This document shows positions 1 through 11,317 of a stretch of DNA of 64,000 nt, piece by piece. The number at the start of each line of letters is the position of its first letter. The first letter of the stretch is position 1. A program made the position numbers and the translations under genes. This DNA is from Psilocybe azurescens (Eukaryota > Basidiomycota > Agaricomycetes > Agaricales > Agrocybaceae): assembly GCA_023853785.1 (NCBI GenBank), contig JAJIRX010000684.1:1-64000 (forward strand), given 5' to 3'. Below the pieces are notes generated by a model. That model worked only from the letters and a program-made list of their open reading frames with translations, did not search any database and had not been told where the DNA came from.

Positions 1-1626
1 GTTCCATCGCGCATATTCGCTAATCTGGGATCTAGTGGATACAAAACTCCGACGAGCGTTCAGGCCTACTGTATACCTATTCTTCTGCAGGTAGGTAACC
101 CACTACTATGCTTTTTCAGGACCTCTCTTACCTTTAAATAGGGTCGCGACCTCGCGGCTATCTCTCCGACAGGCACAGGAAAGACACTTGCTTATCTTCT
201 CCCAATATTCTCGAAACTTGCTGCACCTGCCTCGACTTCTGTGGGTGCCGGTGTGAGAGCAGTCATTGTAGTGCCAACTCGTGAATTAGCCCATCAGATT
301 CATAATGAGTGTTTGAAACTTGCTCAAGGGCGCAAATGGAAAATCGTACTATTTAGTAAAGCAACCGCCAATGCTATATCTCAAAACGGGGCTCGAGATA
401 AAGTAGGTGTGTAGTTAGTTGCTATCACTCCTTGCGGCTTGCTGTCTGACTATAGATTATCCCATAAGATGTCATCATCTCCACTCCTCTGCGTCTCGTT
501 GCTGCTCTTCAAGAGGGTATCCTGGAATTAAATAAGTGAGTTGTGTTAGCCTTTGAATATCTCAGATTATATCTGATCGTCTCAGTGTTCGACATTTAGT
601 CCTCGATGAAGCGGATCGTATACTGGACCCTGAGTTCATGCCTCAAATACAGGAAATTGTCGCTGCTTGCTCTCACAGCACTCTACAAAGGCACTTTTCA
701 GTGCTACGTTACCAGCTGGTGTCGAGAAGATGGCAATGGAAATGCTTAACGATCCAGTACGCGTTGTGGTTGGTTTGAAGTAAGCCCCGCTTAGTTTCGC
801 ATAGTCTATTTATCAATTATATTTTTCTGCAGAGACACGCCTCTTCCCCTGATATCTCAGTCATTGACTTATGTCGCTGATGATCCATCTAAGCTTCCCA
901 GTCTCCTTTCTTATCTTGCACAACCATACAACCCGCCCGTTCTAATTTTCACGTCGACGCAGACCCGGGCGACGTCTCTGGCAGAGGAACTTGTCCTCAA
1001 TAGCATACCTAATGTGGACTGTTTACATGCTGGGCTGACTAAAAGGAGCGCGAAGATGCTGTTAGTCGAATGCGCAAAGGCGAGAGCTGGGTTATGGTGA
1101 CTACAGAAGTCATGGCGAGAGGTATGGATTTCAAGGGTGTTCGGGAGGTAATCAACTACGATTTCCCGACGAATGTGCAAAGTTACGTGCATCGAATTGG
1201 TCGTACAGGAAGGGCAGGTCGTGAGGGCAAAGCCGTTACATTTTCACTGACGATGATGCACCCTATCTCAAAATGTAAGTCTCGTCCATCGGAACGGGTT
1301 CACTGCCATTATTCACAAAGAAACGCCCAAGGATTGCAAATGTGTTGCTTCAGTCAGGTTCAACAGTGCCTGATTGGATCATCAAATTGCCCAAGCCCTC
1401 GAAATTGAAACGGAGGCAAATGGGCAAAACCAAGCGTCCTGATATTATTAATCCTGCCAGATACGTTGGGCGACGAGATTCAATCAAAAACGGTAAGCCC
1501 TTTTCAAATTGTCGGCCTATGTTCTATTTTAATTTGTTGTTTTCAAGGGACATGGTTCTCGGTTCTAAGCGTCGCAAAACGAAACCGGGAACAGAGCCAG
1601 AAGCATTTCAGAACACTGGTAGTTAG
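1..1626 (+). CDS. ROK1: ATP-dependent RNA helicase ROK1 (DDX52-type), 5' end cut off by the window
   Basis: DEAD-box RNA helicase acting in the nucleolus on early 18S pre-rRNA processing (known of the family). From base 1 the reading shows the Q-motif region ([18 protein letters not shown]), then after an intron Walker A (SPTGTGKT), PTRELA, and [11 protein letters not shown], a DEAD-variant with the DEAD core intact. The SAT motif, the HAGLTKR strand and the signature [20 protein letters not shown] with [15 protein letters not shown] follow. The tail [16 protein letters not shown] and GSKRRK is typical of ROK1 and separates it from other DEAD helicases. At least five short introns are needed. 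Three single-base frame changes (near 687-689, 1045-1046 and 1241-1244) interrupt the otherwise perfect family sequence, each at a short homopolymer, so they look like sequence errors. The last 130 bases may hold one more intron (about 1493-1547), so the exact stop is uncertain. Identity is sure; the N-terminus is outside the window. Confidence 0.93.
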
Positions 1627-1693
1627 ATTCAATCTTTTATTTTTGATTACTTAGCGAGCACCATAGAATGACATTTTGTATTTTTGATTATCT

Positions 1694-3790
1694 TCATTTC
1701 GTGCGAAGTCGCTTAGAGGGTATCTTTGACTTTTCGTCGCCATCAGTTTTTGTAATGTATAAATCAGGACCACGAATTTTCAACCATTGCAGGCAATCGT
1801 CTTTGGAACTTGTCGGATGACCCAGCTGCCATTCAACAACGTCTTCCAATGCCTTCCCAATCCACGGCCCCGTCTTTGTTACCCCAAAATCGCACCAATT
1901 TCGCGGCCCTGGGAATAGTGTCAATACACGACTTACAAATATACAATTTTACTACTTACATTCAACAATGGCTTAGAATCAACGTCGTTCTGTAGGCCGA
2001 GATCAAATATTATATCGAAAAAGGTATTGTAGCCTGAAATAATCTTGGAAGCAGCGTCCACTATTTCCTAGTTTAAGTAAATGAAAGACCTCGCATGAAA
2101 GGGCGTACCATTGAAAATATCGTTATGTACATCATATAATGGTCGCAGTTGGACCACTAAAGAAAACAAGAAAGATGTTGTCCAGTTGTTGCCAGTGATC
2201 GGGTTGTGGACGGATTTATGACGAAGCAAAAGGCCCAGCTTTACGCGACTCAGCGGTTGTCGCAAGTGATTGTCCATATGCTCCCTAATCACAGGTATAC
2301 TTGAAAACAGGGTAGGAATTCCATCTAAGAAATGATTTTGGGTTCCCAATTTTAACGAATCGCGAATTACACTGGTGACAATAGGATGGATTTTATTTTT
2401 CCCATCTTTATAAGTCAAGCCCATGTACGGCGTTAGAAGTGTAGCAAGCAATATCCGGGCTTTGGACGAAGGATCGTCTTTGATCACCGACAACAAGGCT
2501 GGATGAACACGAATTCGCAAGGTCTCTTCAGGCAATAATAAAGAGTTGAGGATGGTTGCAGAACCCAAGGCATCGCTCGGATAATCTTCTTTGGATAGTA
2601 TATCAGGGACAGCGAATTTAGCCTCGGAGGGTACGACGGAGAAGATTGAGTGATAAAGGGCAAGCTCATAGACAAGTCGAGCAGAATGAAGGGGATCTCG
2701 TCCTAGGCCAAAGTCAACTAAGACGGAATAAGATGGAAGGGTGGTAAGAGCATACCCTTAATCATTTTACCAACTTCATCGCCTACCCTTTCCCGGGCGA
2801 CTTTGTTGATCAATGCCTCCTAAGTCGCATTCGATGAGTGAACGGAATAATAGAAAAGAGGACAAACCTGTACACTCCGATCCCTCACTGCTTCTTTAAT
2901 TTCTGGGACAACATCGAACCCGAATCTGCTGGCAAATCTGATGCAACGCAAAACACGAAGCGGGTCGTCCTGGAATGTATCCATGGGAGGCAGAGGAGTG
3001 CGGATGATGCCGTCTCGCAAGTCGTTCAATCCCTGATACCCGATTAGCCCGCTACTTTAGACTGGACCTGTGGGATAGATCACTTTTTCCGTGAAGTCCT
3101 CTACCATACGGGTTTCAACGTTGTAGAATAATGCATTGATAGTAATGTCTCTTCGTAATGCATCCTCGAGTGGTGTTCCGAAAGCCTTGAAGACAAAGGT
3201 ATGAGATGAAATATGAGTTTTCCACAAAGTTATTCACCACTCCGGTAGGGATCCTACTTCCGACGGCATATTCTTCACTACGTAGATTGACAAGATCGAT
3301 GTCAAGGCCGAACATCTTCATGGTGGCGGTTTCGAGATGTTTCGACTGGTCAGGGTTCTGCTCTATTTTAGTGATTGTACCCAATTTCACGCCTTTCGAG
3401 TTTGCGAATTCACGGAGGTGCTCGGCAAATGCCAAACCCATCATATCGCTGAGAGCAACATCCATATCATTACTCTGCAAACCTAACAGCTGTGATACAA
3501 AGTATTGGAGATTCAAGCGTGCTTTAACCGGTCAAAAAGGATATTGGATTGACCTTATCGCGAACCCATCCTCCGGCTATTCTACAAGTCGTCTTGAGGC
3601 CTTTCTCATGGTGCAGAAACACAGAACAATCGCGCAACAAATCACAAATGTTGCTTTCGACCTCGGTAAGTTCAATCTGGAGTTTCTCAGGAGCGGGGAC
3701 GCGCTGCAGGGATGGAGTGCAAAGGGACATAGTTCGAAAGTGAGTGTATGGGATTCTAAAAGTAAATGAAGCTCGAAGGAATGAGACCAT
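1694..3790 (-). CDS. CCA1: CCA tRNA nucleotidyltransferase (mitochondrial/cytosolic)
   Basis: Adds the 3'-terminal CCA to tRNAs using CTP and ATP. Reading the minus strand, the N-terminus from 3790 has a basic, Ser/Arg-rich leader that could be a mitochondrial presequence, with a second Met about 20 residues in (MSLCTPSLQR) that would give a cytosolic form, as in yeast CCA1. After it comes RIAGGWVRDK, then, spliced, LLGLQSNDMDVALSD with the catalytic DxD pair (D-M-D). LEDALRRDITINALFYN (the RRD nucleotide-recognition motif) and the DDPLRVLRCIRFASRFGF helix complete the class II head and neck domains. The C-terminal half (about 1694-2700) is the all-helical tRNA-binding body, with weaker similarity, ending in a Lys/Arg-rich tail. 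At least six introns separate the exons; the join TEK-GLNDLRDG removes an intron ending near 3030. It is divergent from the MFS gene, with 167 bp between start codons. Confidence 0.93.
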
Positions 3791-3957
3791 GCAAACGTGG
3801 AAATAAATGAAGTACAGGCTCTGACTCGGATTAACTCAATCTAAACCTAGCTGCTTACATAAGTTATGGAATACATGCCGTCGGCAATCATTGAATTGTA
3901 CTTGACTTCAAGCGTACCTGTCGAGTATCCACCCCACGACAAACCAAACCGCTATTT
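3791..3957. promoter_or_regulatory. Shared divergent promoter of CCA1 and the MFS transporter
   Basis: The 167 bp between the two start codons must carry both core promoters. I see no convincing TATA box. Confidence 0.45.
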
Positions 3958-6131
3958 ATGTCTGCCTCTGTGATCTCTCTTGATCAGAAAAAAGGCCTTG
4001 GGGTTGAAATGGCGGTCCTCGTCCTGGATGGTGACTTTTGTTATTGGCTTAGGTTCGTTTTTATCAAGCTTTGAGTTTTAACTGGGACGCCCTAAATGGT
4101 AAACGTACTACCTCAGGTGTCGTAGTAGATCTACTTGTATACTCCATAATCATCCCGGTCATACCTTTTCATCTTGAACGCCTTGGCTATTCCGACGTTT
4201 CTTCGATGACCGGATGGTTATTGTTTTCCTTTGCAAGTTTCTTCTTGTTAGAACGTCACACTGAGATCTGACGAGCCCGTTCTGCAGTCTGGTGGCTTGG
4301 TTATATGTAGCCCGTCCCTATATTCCCGCACTCTTGATCTCACAAATCCGTATCTTCAGCTACTATCCCCATTGCAATGCTATCCGAGCGCTACAAGGCT
4401 CGGAAATCACCCTTAATATCTGGTTTATTCATCCTTGTAGGATCTCAGGTAATGCTGATGGAAGCGCCGAATTACGCTGTCATGTGTGTTGCTCGTATAC
4501 TACAAGGAATAGGATCATCTGTGGTCTGGGTCATAGGGTTGGCTCTTTTGTAAGTTTCTATTTTTCTATCAAACAAATCCTAAGCATGCATATATTACGG
4601 CAGATGTGACACATCCCCCTGAGATCGTCGGACGTAAGGAGCACATTCTATTCTACAATGCAAACGTAAAATCTAATAGCTTCTTGCTGTGCTCCAGTGC
4701 AATTAGGTATTGCCATGTGCGGCATGTCTATAGGGTGAGTCTACTTGGAGTTCTATCACTTTACGTTGAACTTCGTCCTCATCAAAATCAGATTTTCCAT
4801 TGGCCCGCCTGCAGGTGGATTGCTCTATGATCGCTTTGGTTATCGTGGTCCATTTATTTTTAGCATTGCTGCTACCTTCGTTGATCTCTTGGGACGACTT
4901 ATAATTATTGAACGTACAGATGCTATCGTCTGGGGTGTCGACCCGGCCGTAATGTCGACGAAACCCAGCGACTCTACTACCGATGTCGTCTCTACCTCCC
5001 ACCACGAGGATCCAGGTTCTCATAGTGACAAAATGTTAACCAATACTGTTGTAGATGGCAAACAGTCTGCCAAGGTCCCTGAAGACCAAGAAATTGAACC
5101 GAGCTCATCTTCTACGAAACATCTTTCACTCTTGTTCGTCATAGTTCAACTCTCCAAAGTCACCGAGGGCATTGGCTGCATTATTTGTCATATTCGTCTA
5201 CGGGTATTTGATGATCGTGTCTTTAATTACTTGGTCACTGAATTAAAGATCACTATAGGGTCACGTATAGTATTCAGGAGCCATCGATACCATTACATTT
5301 ACAGGATGTCTGGAACCTCAATTCGAAGTCTGTTGGTCTCGTGCTTATTGCCGCTGTCGTACCCACTCTTTCTGTAAGGCAAACATTTCTCTGCGTCGGG
5401 ATTCTAAAGTCATCGTCATTTAGCGTCACCCCTTGCCGGTTACTTCACCGATAAACACGGGGCGGAGTGGGTCACCATTTTATCATTAATGCTGGCATTG
5501 CCTTGGTGGGGCATAATTATCATCCAAAGTCGTTTGGTTCTTTTCATTGCCTCGTTTGCCATTGAATGTGAGCAGAAAAAATATTTCCCCACTGGAACAT
5601 GATTTATGTATGAGATTTCAGCTTTCTTTACTTCTGGGGTTATTGCACCCTTGACGGCTGAATTAGCCGCTGCCTCTCGAAGTCTGGAAGGCGTAGGGTG
5701 TAAGTTATGATTTCGTTGATCTGTTCTTTTGCTTATGCTCTAATAACACACTTTAGATGCCCATGTGTATGGGGCATTCAATCTTGCATATGGCATTGGA
5801 ACATCGAGTAAGGCTTCATTACCTTAGCTCTTTAATTGATTTCTGAATGTTTCTCGTGTGCAGTCGGGCCGATTCTCGGTGGGCAGGTAAGGCAGAGTTT
5901 ACACGCAGACCGAAAAAGGCATTCGTGGATCTCCAATACGAGTTTGCTAATCTCCTATACTTATGAAAGATATACGACAATGTTCGACAGGGCTGGCTGG
6001 CACTGTGCCTTCTAGCCACAGGCCTACTTGCACTTTCGCTTGTTCTAGTCACTTGCTTCACCGGGAACGACCCAGTTTTGCACCGCCTACGAAGACGAAT
6101 GCACCGAAGGGTATTAATTACCAACACATAA
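3958..6131 (+). CDS. Major facilitator superfamily transporter, DHA1/multidrug-like
   Basis: Predicted 12-helix plasma- or vacuolar-membrane proton antiporter. TM1 is VVVDLLVYSIIIPVIPFHL, followed by TM2 around SSMTGWLLFSFA. The cytoplasmic motif A region reads MLSERYKARKSPLISG. TM4 is ARILQGIGSSVVWVIGLAL. TM5 carries antiporter motif C, FSIGPPAGGLLYDRFGYRGP, which points to the drug:H+ antiporter-1 group and away from sugar porters. A charged Ser/Asp-rich loop of about 70 residues (DSTTDVVSTSHHEDPGSHSD) separates the two six-helix halves. The second half has EPSIPLHLQDVWNLNSKSVG, SPLAGYFTDKHGAEWVTIL and GPILGGQIYDNVRQGW. The gene has about ten short exons. One frame change near 4000-4003 (run of four G) joins the leader to TRWRSSSWMV-type sequence. 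The substrate cannot be told from sequence. The stop after the basic tail RRRMHRRVLITNT is at 6129-6131. Confidence 0.85.
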
Positions 6132-6593
6132 TATCCGTCCAAAATACAATGTAAAAACCCATTCGGAATATTGCGCTTGGCCTGTGTACGGGTTAATTTC
6201 CGGTTCTATTTTTCACTTCTCAGACCGGAATGTTCAAAGAGTCAACCGCACCTGTTATTTCTTTCAGTTCCAACTTATTTAAGAATTTGTTAATTGTAGA
6301 CAGTTGTCGTTATAACAATAACGACAATCAAGACATCTTTTCGTATGGTCTGGTTATATTGGGTTACATATGCGAGTATAACGTATTTGAGTTTATGCGC
6401 ACGATTAAATGAACTGGCACAACCTATTTGATCAGAGCCCTGGTGGCAGTTATTCACCACTGCTCACTGTTGGCTCACTGCTCCAACTTTTTGTTCAACG
6501 CTCATCTCTCCATTGAGTCATACTTTTAAACACTTCTGACAGGTATATTAACAGCTCCTTCACCATTCCCTTACTTTTTCTCCAGTCAGCGGC
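6132..6593. other. Intergenic, no gene seen
   Basis: About 460 bp between the MFS stop and the next start. AT-rich, with short palindromic text near 6310-6330 (gtcgttataacaataacgac, a 9-bp inverted repeat). It presumably holds the MFS 3'UTR and the promoter of the next gene. Confidence 0.5.
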
Positions 6594-8259
6594 ATGAGTG
6601 GGACTTTTCAATCACCAAGACCAGAGTCGGATTCACCTTACAGTCGACCGGACTCATCCAGCGGACCATCGACCAACGAGCAGGAGCATGGCGACACACA
6701 AAGAAGCTTACAGCAGGCATCTGTGGCATTGGAGGTGGCTTATAACAGAATTCGTCAAGTTCGACGCAGCTTGATGGAGCTTTCTGAGTCCCTGCCGAGT
6801 ACAGATGGCCTCCCGCGCTTTTCCATGAACTTCAATGAATTTGAACCTGGCCACGAGGCTCTTCTACTCGCAGGGGACAGGTTTGAAGCCGAGAGAGAAT
6901 TGAGCAGGGGCTTTGATGCGAGCACAACTTTCACTCTACCTCATATACCACCTGTTGTCAATCTCCCGAACGTCGAACGGTCCACCTCAACTGGCGACGC
7001 ACAAGGCGTCAATGAAGCACTTTTAAACAGGATGGACACCGATTCCATACTTTTCCAACCTCTTTTATCTCCCAATGTCCTCCCTCCACGCTTCTCACGG
7101 CGGGAACATTCGAATGACATGCAATATTTTCAAAGACCAGGAATTACCTACGACCCGGCTAGCACTCTTCGCGGCTTACGCGTAGCAGCCAGAGAGGCAC
7201 AAGCCCGAGAGGTTCAAGGGCTTCATGCAGAACGCCGCGTCTTACGGGAAACAGCCATTGATAGTATGCTCCATACTAATGGTGGCAGCTCTCGAGTCGA
7301 GAGACAAAATCATCTGGGTAGGGGCACCGAGTCTCTTGATAGTCGAAGAATGGCACATTCTCCTCCCTTACCCACTGCTCCTCCAGCGTGGCGAGCACCT
7401 GATCCTCGAAGGTGGCGAATACGTCCTGAATTACGTGTTAACCACCGTCCTTCAGGTGTTGACGTGCCAGATCGGTTCCTCACACTGTCCACAATGATGA
7501 ATACGCCTCATTCGACGGACATGTCAAGAAATGTACCAGGTTTGCCTTTATCTACAGAAACGACTCCCACCTCAGCGTTTGAACGGTATCACTTCTATCA
7601 AGAAGGAATGCGCCTAGAAGACATGGCCAGTAATATCAATATCGACTGGTCTGACGACGATTTCGTTTCTTGGCTTTTCCCTGCCCAAGAAAGCAACCTG
7701 CTTCCTCCGCGAGAACGCCAGCAAACTGATACACAACCAAACCCAGAAATAATCAGAATCACGCGAACTACTGACACCGCAGAGTCTCCTCCAGAGAGCT
7801 CACCTCCCAGACGAGGATGGGGTATGCTCCAGACTGATCTTTACTTTACTCGCTCTCACATTTTTCTCACACAGCGCGCCTCGATGCAGATGGTAATGAA
7901 ATACCGCCAAATGAAGAAGAAGAGCTGGAGCGGTCACGAACAGCGTATCGGCTTCAAGCTTTGCAGCGATCCCGCCAGACTGCGTCTGGAAATAATGCAG
8001 ATAACCGGCTTGCTGGAGGAATGTTCCAAAACTATGGTGGTCAGCGAAATGCATATGGGAGCGTGTTGGATTCGACCATAAGGATCCAGATGCAGGGCGA
8101 CAACATCGTCGCTCCCCGGGCGGTGATTTATCGCCATTGTATATTGACCCGCTGCCTATGCCTCTGGCAGCAATGACTTCCACGGTGGAAGAACATAAGG
8201 ATGAGGATGCATGTTGTGATATTATTGTTCCTAAATACGCCTGTTTGGCAGGGAGATGA
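6594..8259 (+). CDS. Hypothetical Ser/Pro-rich, mostly disordered protein
   Basis: I do not recognise this family. The first exon codes about 410 residues beginning MSGTFQSPRPESDSPYSRPD, rich in Ser, Pro, Arg and Glu. The only ordered-looking segment is a helix near residues 40-65 (LQQASVALEVAYNRIRQVRR). An intron, roughly 7820-7875 (gtatgctcc to cacacag), leads to DADGNEIPPNEEEELERSR. The likely C-terminus is EEHKDEDACCDIIVPKYACLAGR ending at 8259, reached after a one-base frame change near 8060-8070. The alternative unspliced reading would stop at 8081 and is less protein-like. There are no transmembrane segments or signal peptide, and no catalytic motif. A nuclear or scaffold protein is possible but only a guess. 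CDS existence is well supported by the long open frame; exon 2 and the stop are moderate. Confidence 0.65.
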
Positions 8260-8639
8260 TTTGTCCATTGCATTTTTTTTTTGTTAAAACGGATTCTGGA
8301 CCAGCGGTTTTTCTTTGTATTTTGCGATGTTTTCCCTCGAGGCGTTTTTTGTATCCAGGACCGACTGCATACATTATGTTTGTATAACATCTTTCTATAT
8401 CGCAATCACGTCTACGAGGTTATTATGGCTATACATGTGGTTTACACTTTCATTTCTATATTCAATTCAAGAAAAAGAGATTTGCGTCGTAGAATTCAAG
8501 ACACATACAGATATATGGTATTCTCGTAGTTATACATATATAATATACCCTAGATCCCAAGAAAATCTACGGAAGTATATCCTGGAATACATATCATCAA
8601 AGCATATCCGTCAGCAATACATATGCATAATGAAAAAAG
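8260..8639. other. Convergent intergenic, no gene seen
   Basis: About 380 bp between two convergent genes (stops at 8259 and 8640). AT-rich with T runs and repeated tatat text; it should hold both 3'UTRs. No coding sequence is supported. Confidence 0.5.
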
Positions 8640-10470
8640 TTAAGATTCTGTCCAACCGACCGTGCGCCCCAGCCATGCTCTAAACCCTCGTGTGCTCGAA
8701 GTGCTCTTTACACTACCCAAGCTCCGGATACTGCGGGCAGCTGCACTCTTCGAGCTTCGAAAGCTCTCGCAGGAGGGCGCGGTTCGGAGCGGAGGAGGTG
8801 CCCCTGACCTTGCCGTTACCTCTGACAGGTGGAGGTCGAGAGCAGAACCAGGCATTTCTCCTTTCAAATTGTGATGAGTAGCCCTCAGCGATAGCGTGGA
8901 CTGCATAGCCTGGGCACGGGACGTTCCCAATGGATAAGGAGTGGAAATGACCGGACGCGTAGAAGCAGCAAGAGATTGTGGGAGAGGGGGTTGTGCGCGG
9001 TTCCGACGAAGGTTGGGCTTGTGCCTGTCGTAGGTACAGACCTCCTAGACAGGGACATAAGCCGTTTTAGCCCCTTTGCCTTTATTTTCTCTCGTTCCGG
9101 AGTGGGAGTGGTGCATTGCAGTTCGCGGAGTTTTGCAGCGTCTAACATATCATCTCCGCGGTACCCAACTAATGATTGATCGTCCTCGTCCATGGCGTCG
9201 ATGTTGATGCCCATATCCCCATCTCCGTACCTTTGCCTATCGACTGGCTCAATGGCCCAATAATCTCTAATTGCATAATGCACGGTGGGAATGGCGGCGA
9301 ACTTGACGGATTTGTTGACGGTATGTGATGAACCCTTTGTAGATACCGAGGATGTACGTGCCAGAATAGATTTGGAAGGCGGGCAAGATTGGGATAACAG
9401 CGATGGCGGCAAGCTAGCGTCGCTGTCAGGGTGGGTGCGGTGGCGTCGGTGATATGAACTCTGTCGACGGTGTTGGCGGCTACCAGTCCCGCTGTAAGAA
9501 AAGGAAGGAAGGGAGCTTGGGGTCACGGGGCTCTCCGAACGAGAAGACGAAGGCGACGGAGAATTGGACATGCTCGATAGGGTTGATGATATCGAAGGCG
9601 GCCTAGAAGACAAACTTTTAGGCGCAGATATTCTTTTAGGGGTCGAGTTCTTTGATGCTGGTGAGAGGTCTAGAGGCGAGAGAACGATCTGGGATTCGGA
9701 TGGAATAGTCTTGAGAAGAGGTATCGATCTTTCTGAGCGTGGCCGAGCACGGAGAACGTTCGACCAGAAAGGAGTGGTGGAAGTCGTTGTTGTCGACGGC
9801 ATATTGTCTGGCTCAACCAGAGGTATTCTTGATGATGCCACTGTTGCTGTGCGAGTTGTGAGGATACTCGCACTGGGGCTGGAGGGTGTAATTTTTATTG
9901 AAGTTTGCTTTTTGTATCCTGTCGAAGGACGTGGGTACGGGTTGGTGTTTGCAGGACGGTGACGTGTATTAATGGAGGATTTGGGTCGACGATATATCCA
10001 TTCAGAGCGAGGTGAGTCATTTGGTCGTATGCTGCCTCGAGGAGAAGTTGAAAGAGAGCCTGCATGCTTTGATGATCGCGGCGAGTCTGGAATGGGGGAA
10101 GATGGAGCCTGGAAAACACATCAGGGAAAATATCCAAAAGACATTGAGGGACCGAGCTTGCTCACAGCTGCATATCTGAGGTGCAGTGGGGAGCAAAATG
10201 AGTCTGCCGAACTAGATAATGATAAATCTTGCATAAAAATATCATCATCATCTTTGGGTGGAAGGATCTATTGAAATAATTTGGTAAGTGAGAAGAAAGC
10301 GACTAGCCATAGACATACCGGAGAATCATCAAGAATTGCACTGGCCTGTAGCCAGGTTAGTTCATCGGAAGATATATGAAGAGGAAAGGATAGATCATCC
10401 GTGGTCTGGTAAAGAAACTGTTCAATAAAAATGACTCAAAAAGTTGGACAGGGAGGCGTACGAGCATCAT
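8640..10470 (-). CDS. Hypothetical Ser/Thr/Pro-rich protein
   Basis: Unrecognised, disordered protein. I place the start at the ATG pair whose complement is 10465-10470 because it splices (donor gtacgcc, acceptor ttaccag) into a conserved-looking segment, LSFPLHISSDELTWLQASAI. A second exon begins ILPPKDDDDIFMQDLSLSSS. A third starts APSSPIPDSPRSSKHAGS and stays open through SSRIPLVEPDNMPSTTTTST to the C-terminal part. Around residue 260 is a more ordered acidic stretch, VHYAIRDYWAIEPVDRQRYG, which may be the only folded element. A one-base frame change near 8990-9020 is needed to reach the last about 95 residues (ends FRAWLGRTVGWTES at 8640). No signal peptide, membrane segment or enzyme motif is present. 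Because the sequence is low complexity, function cannot be inferred. The reading frame is strong; the first exon is moderate. Confidence 0.6.
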
Positions 10471-10777
10471 CACATACAGAGGTGCAAAGAGGAGTGGGCC
10501 TACAAAAGGTTTTAGTGGTGCGGATGTGTTGCTGGCTTAAGAATGGGAAAAACGTATGACTCTGCATACCCGACCTCACGGCTTACACGTGTACAAGTTG
10601 ATGGAGCATACAAACGAAAAGACACCTCGTTTCTGGAAGGAAAAGAAGACCGTGGAAGTACATAGTACCTGAATGAATGAGGTGATTTGAACAGAGATGA
10701 AATTAAACGCAAGGGCGGCGTTGAGTATATTGTACATTTGTCACGTGATGTAGGTAGGGAAAGGAAGGGGAAGACGA
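10471..10777. other. Intergenic between two minus-strand genes
   Basis: About 307 bp that should hold the promoter of the 8640-10470 gene and the 3'UTR of MRPL43. I see no gene in it. Confidence 0.45.
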
Positions 10778-11250
10778 TCAGAGGGTGGGACGGTCTGCGT
10801 GAAGTCCACTCCAGATACCCCTCGGAGACTCAGTTGTGCTCTCCACTGCGCGTCGTTTGAGGGGTACTATTTTGGCACCTGATGAGTCGAGAAGGAGTTG
10901 GACTTTTTGGTGAATGCCCGTGACCTCTAATGATTTGAGAGGGATGACCTTGTCCCGGTTGTTTACTGGGAAGAGATAAGAACATGAATCTGGAGGAAAA
11001 TACGAATGGACTGACCGTAGAATCCTCGGACAATGGGTTCCTTATGATTGCGCTGCTTTACGACGAGCTCGACATGGGGATTTGCCTTTGCTAGAGCTTC
11101 GATCCTGGTGTTTATGTAGATACGGGCATTGGCTGAGGTGGGCCATTTGTCGCAGTACTCGAAGACGAGCTTTCGTATCTGTGGAAGATAGGCAGCATGG
11201 CCATTTGTGGGACGGGAGCGGAGAGATGCTCGTAACAGGATTGCTGGCAT
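10778..11250 (-). CDS. MRPL43: Mitochondrial large-subunit ribosomal protein mL43 (L51/S25/CI-B8 fold)
   Basis: Structural protein of the mitochondrial large ribosomal subunit. Two exons, 11016-11250 and 10778-10965, joined across a 50-nt intron, give 140 residues. The start MPAILLRASLRSRPTNGHAA is chosen because the family begins there; a longer upstream open frame has no similarity and would overlap the neighbour's start. The thioredoxin-like L51/S25/CI-B8 domain covers PQIRKLVFEYCDKW to residue about 90, with the strand NPHVELVVKQRNHKEPIVRGFY typical of mL43. It continues VNNRDKVIPLKSLEVTGIHQ. The basic N-terminus can serve as matrix targeting signal. It is divergently arranged with the gene at 11318, with only 67 bp between start codons. 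Confidence 0.93.
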
Positions 11251-11317
11251 GTCTGAACTGAACAAAGTCAAGAGTGGTTCAGGCAAGCGGAGTTTGAACC
11301 TTTTGCTCTTGCATTTC
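11251..11317. promoter_or_regulatory. Very short divergent promoter (MRPL43 / 11318 gene)
   Basis: Only 67 bp separate the two start codons, so core promoters and 5'UTRs must overlap one another or the coding ends. Confidence 0.45.

Noticed and set aside
1..1626. ROK1 as a pseudogene because of three frame breaks
   Set aside because: Every motif is intact, and each break is one base at a short homopolymer, as in many other essential genes of the window.
4703..5023. Minus-strand open frame within the MFS gene
   Set aside because: Shadow of the transporter exons; no recognisable content.
6310..6330. Inverted repeat gtcgttat-aacaataacgac as a transposon end
   Set aside because: Single short palindrome with no target duplication, second copy or transposase.
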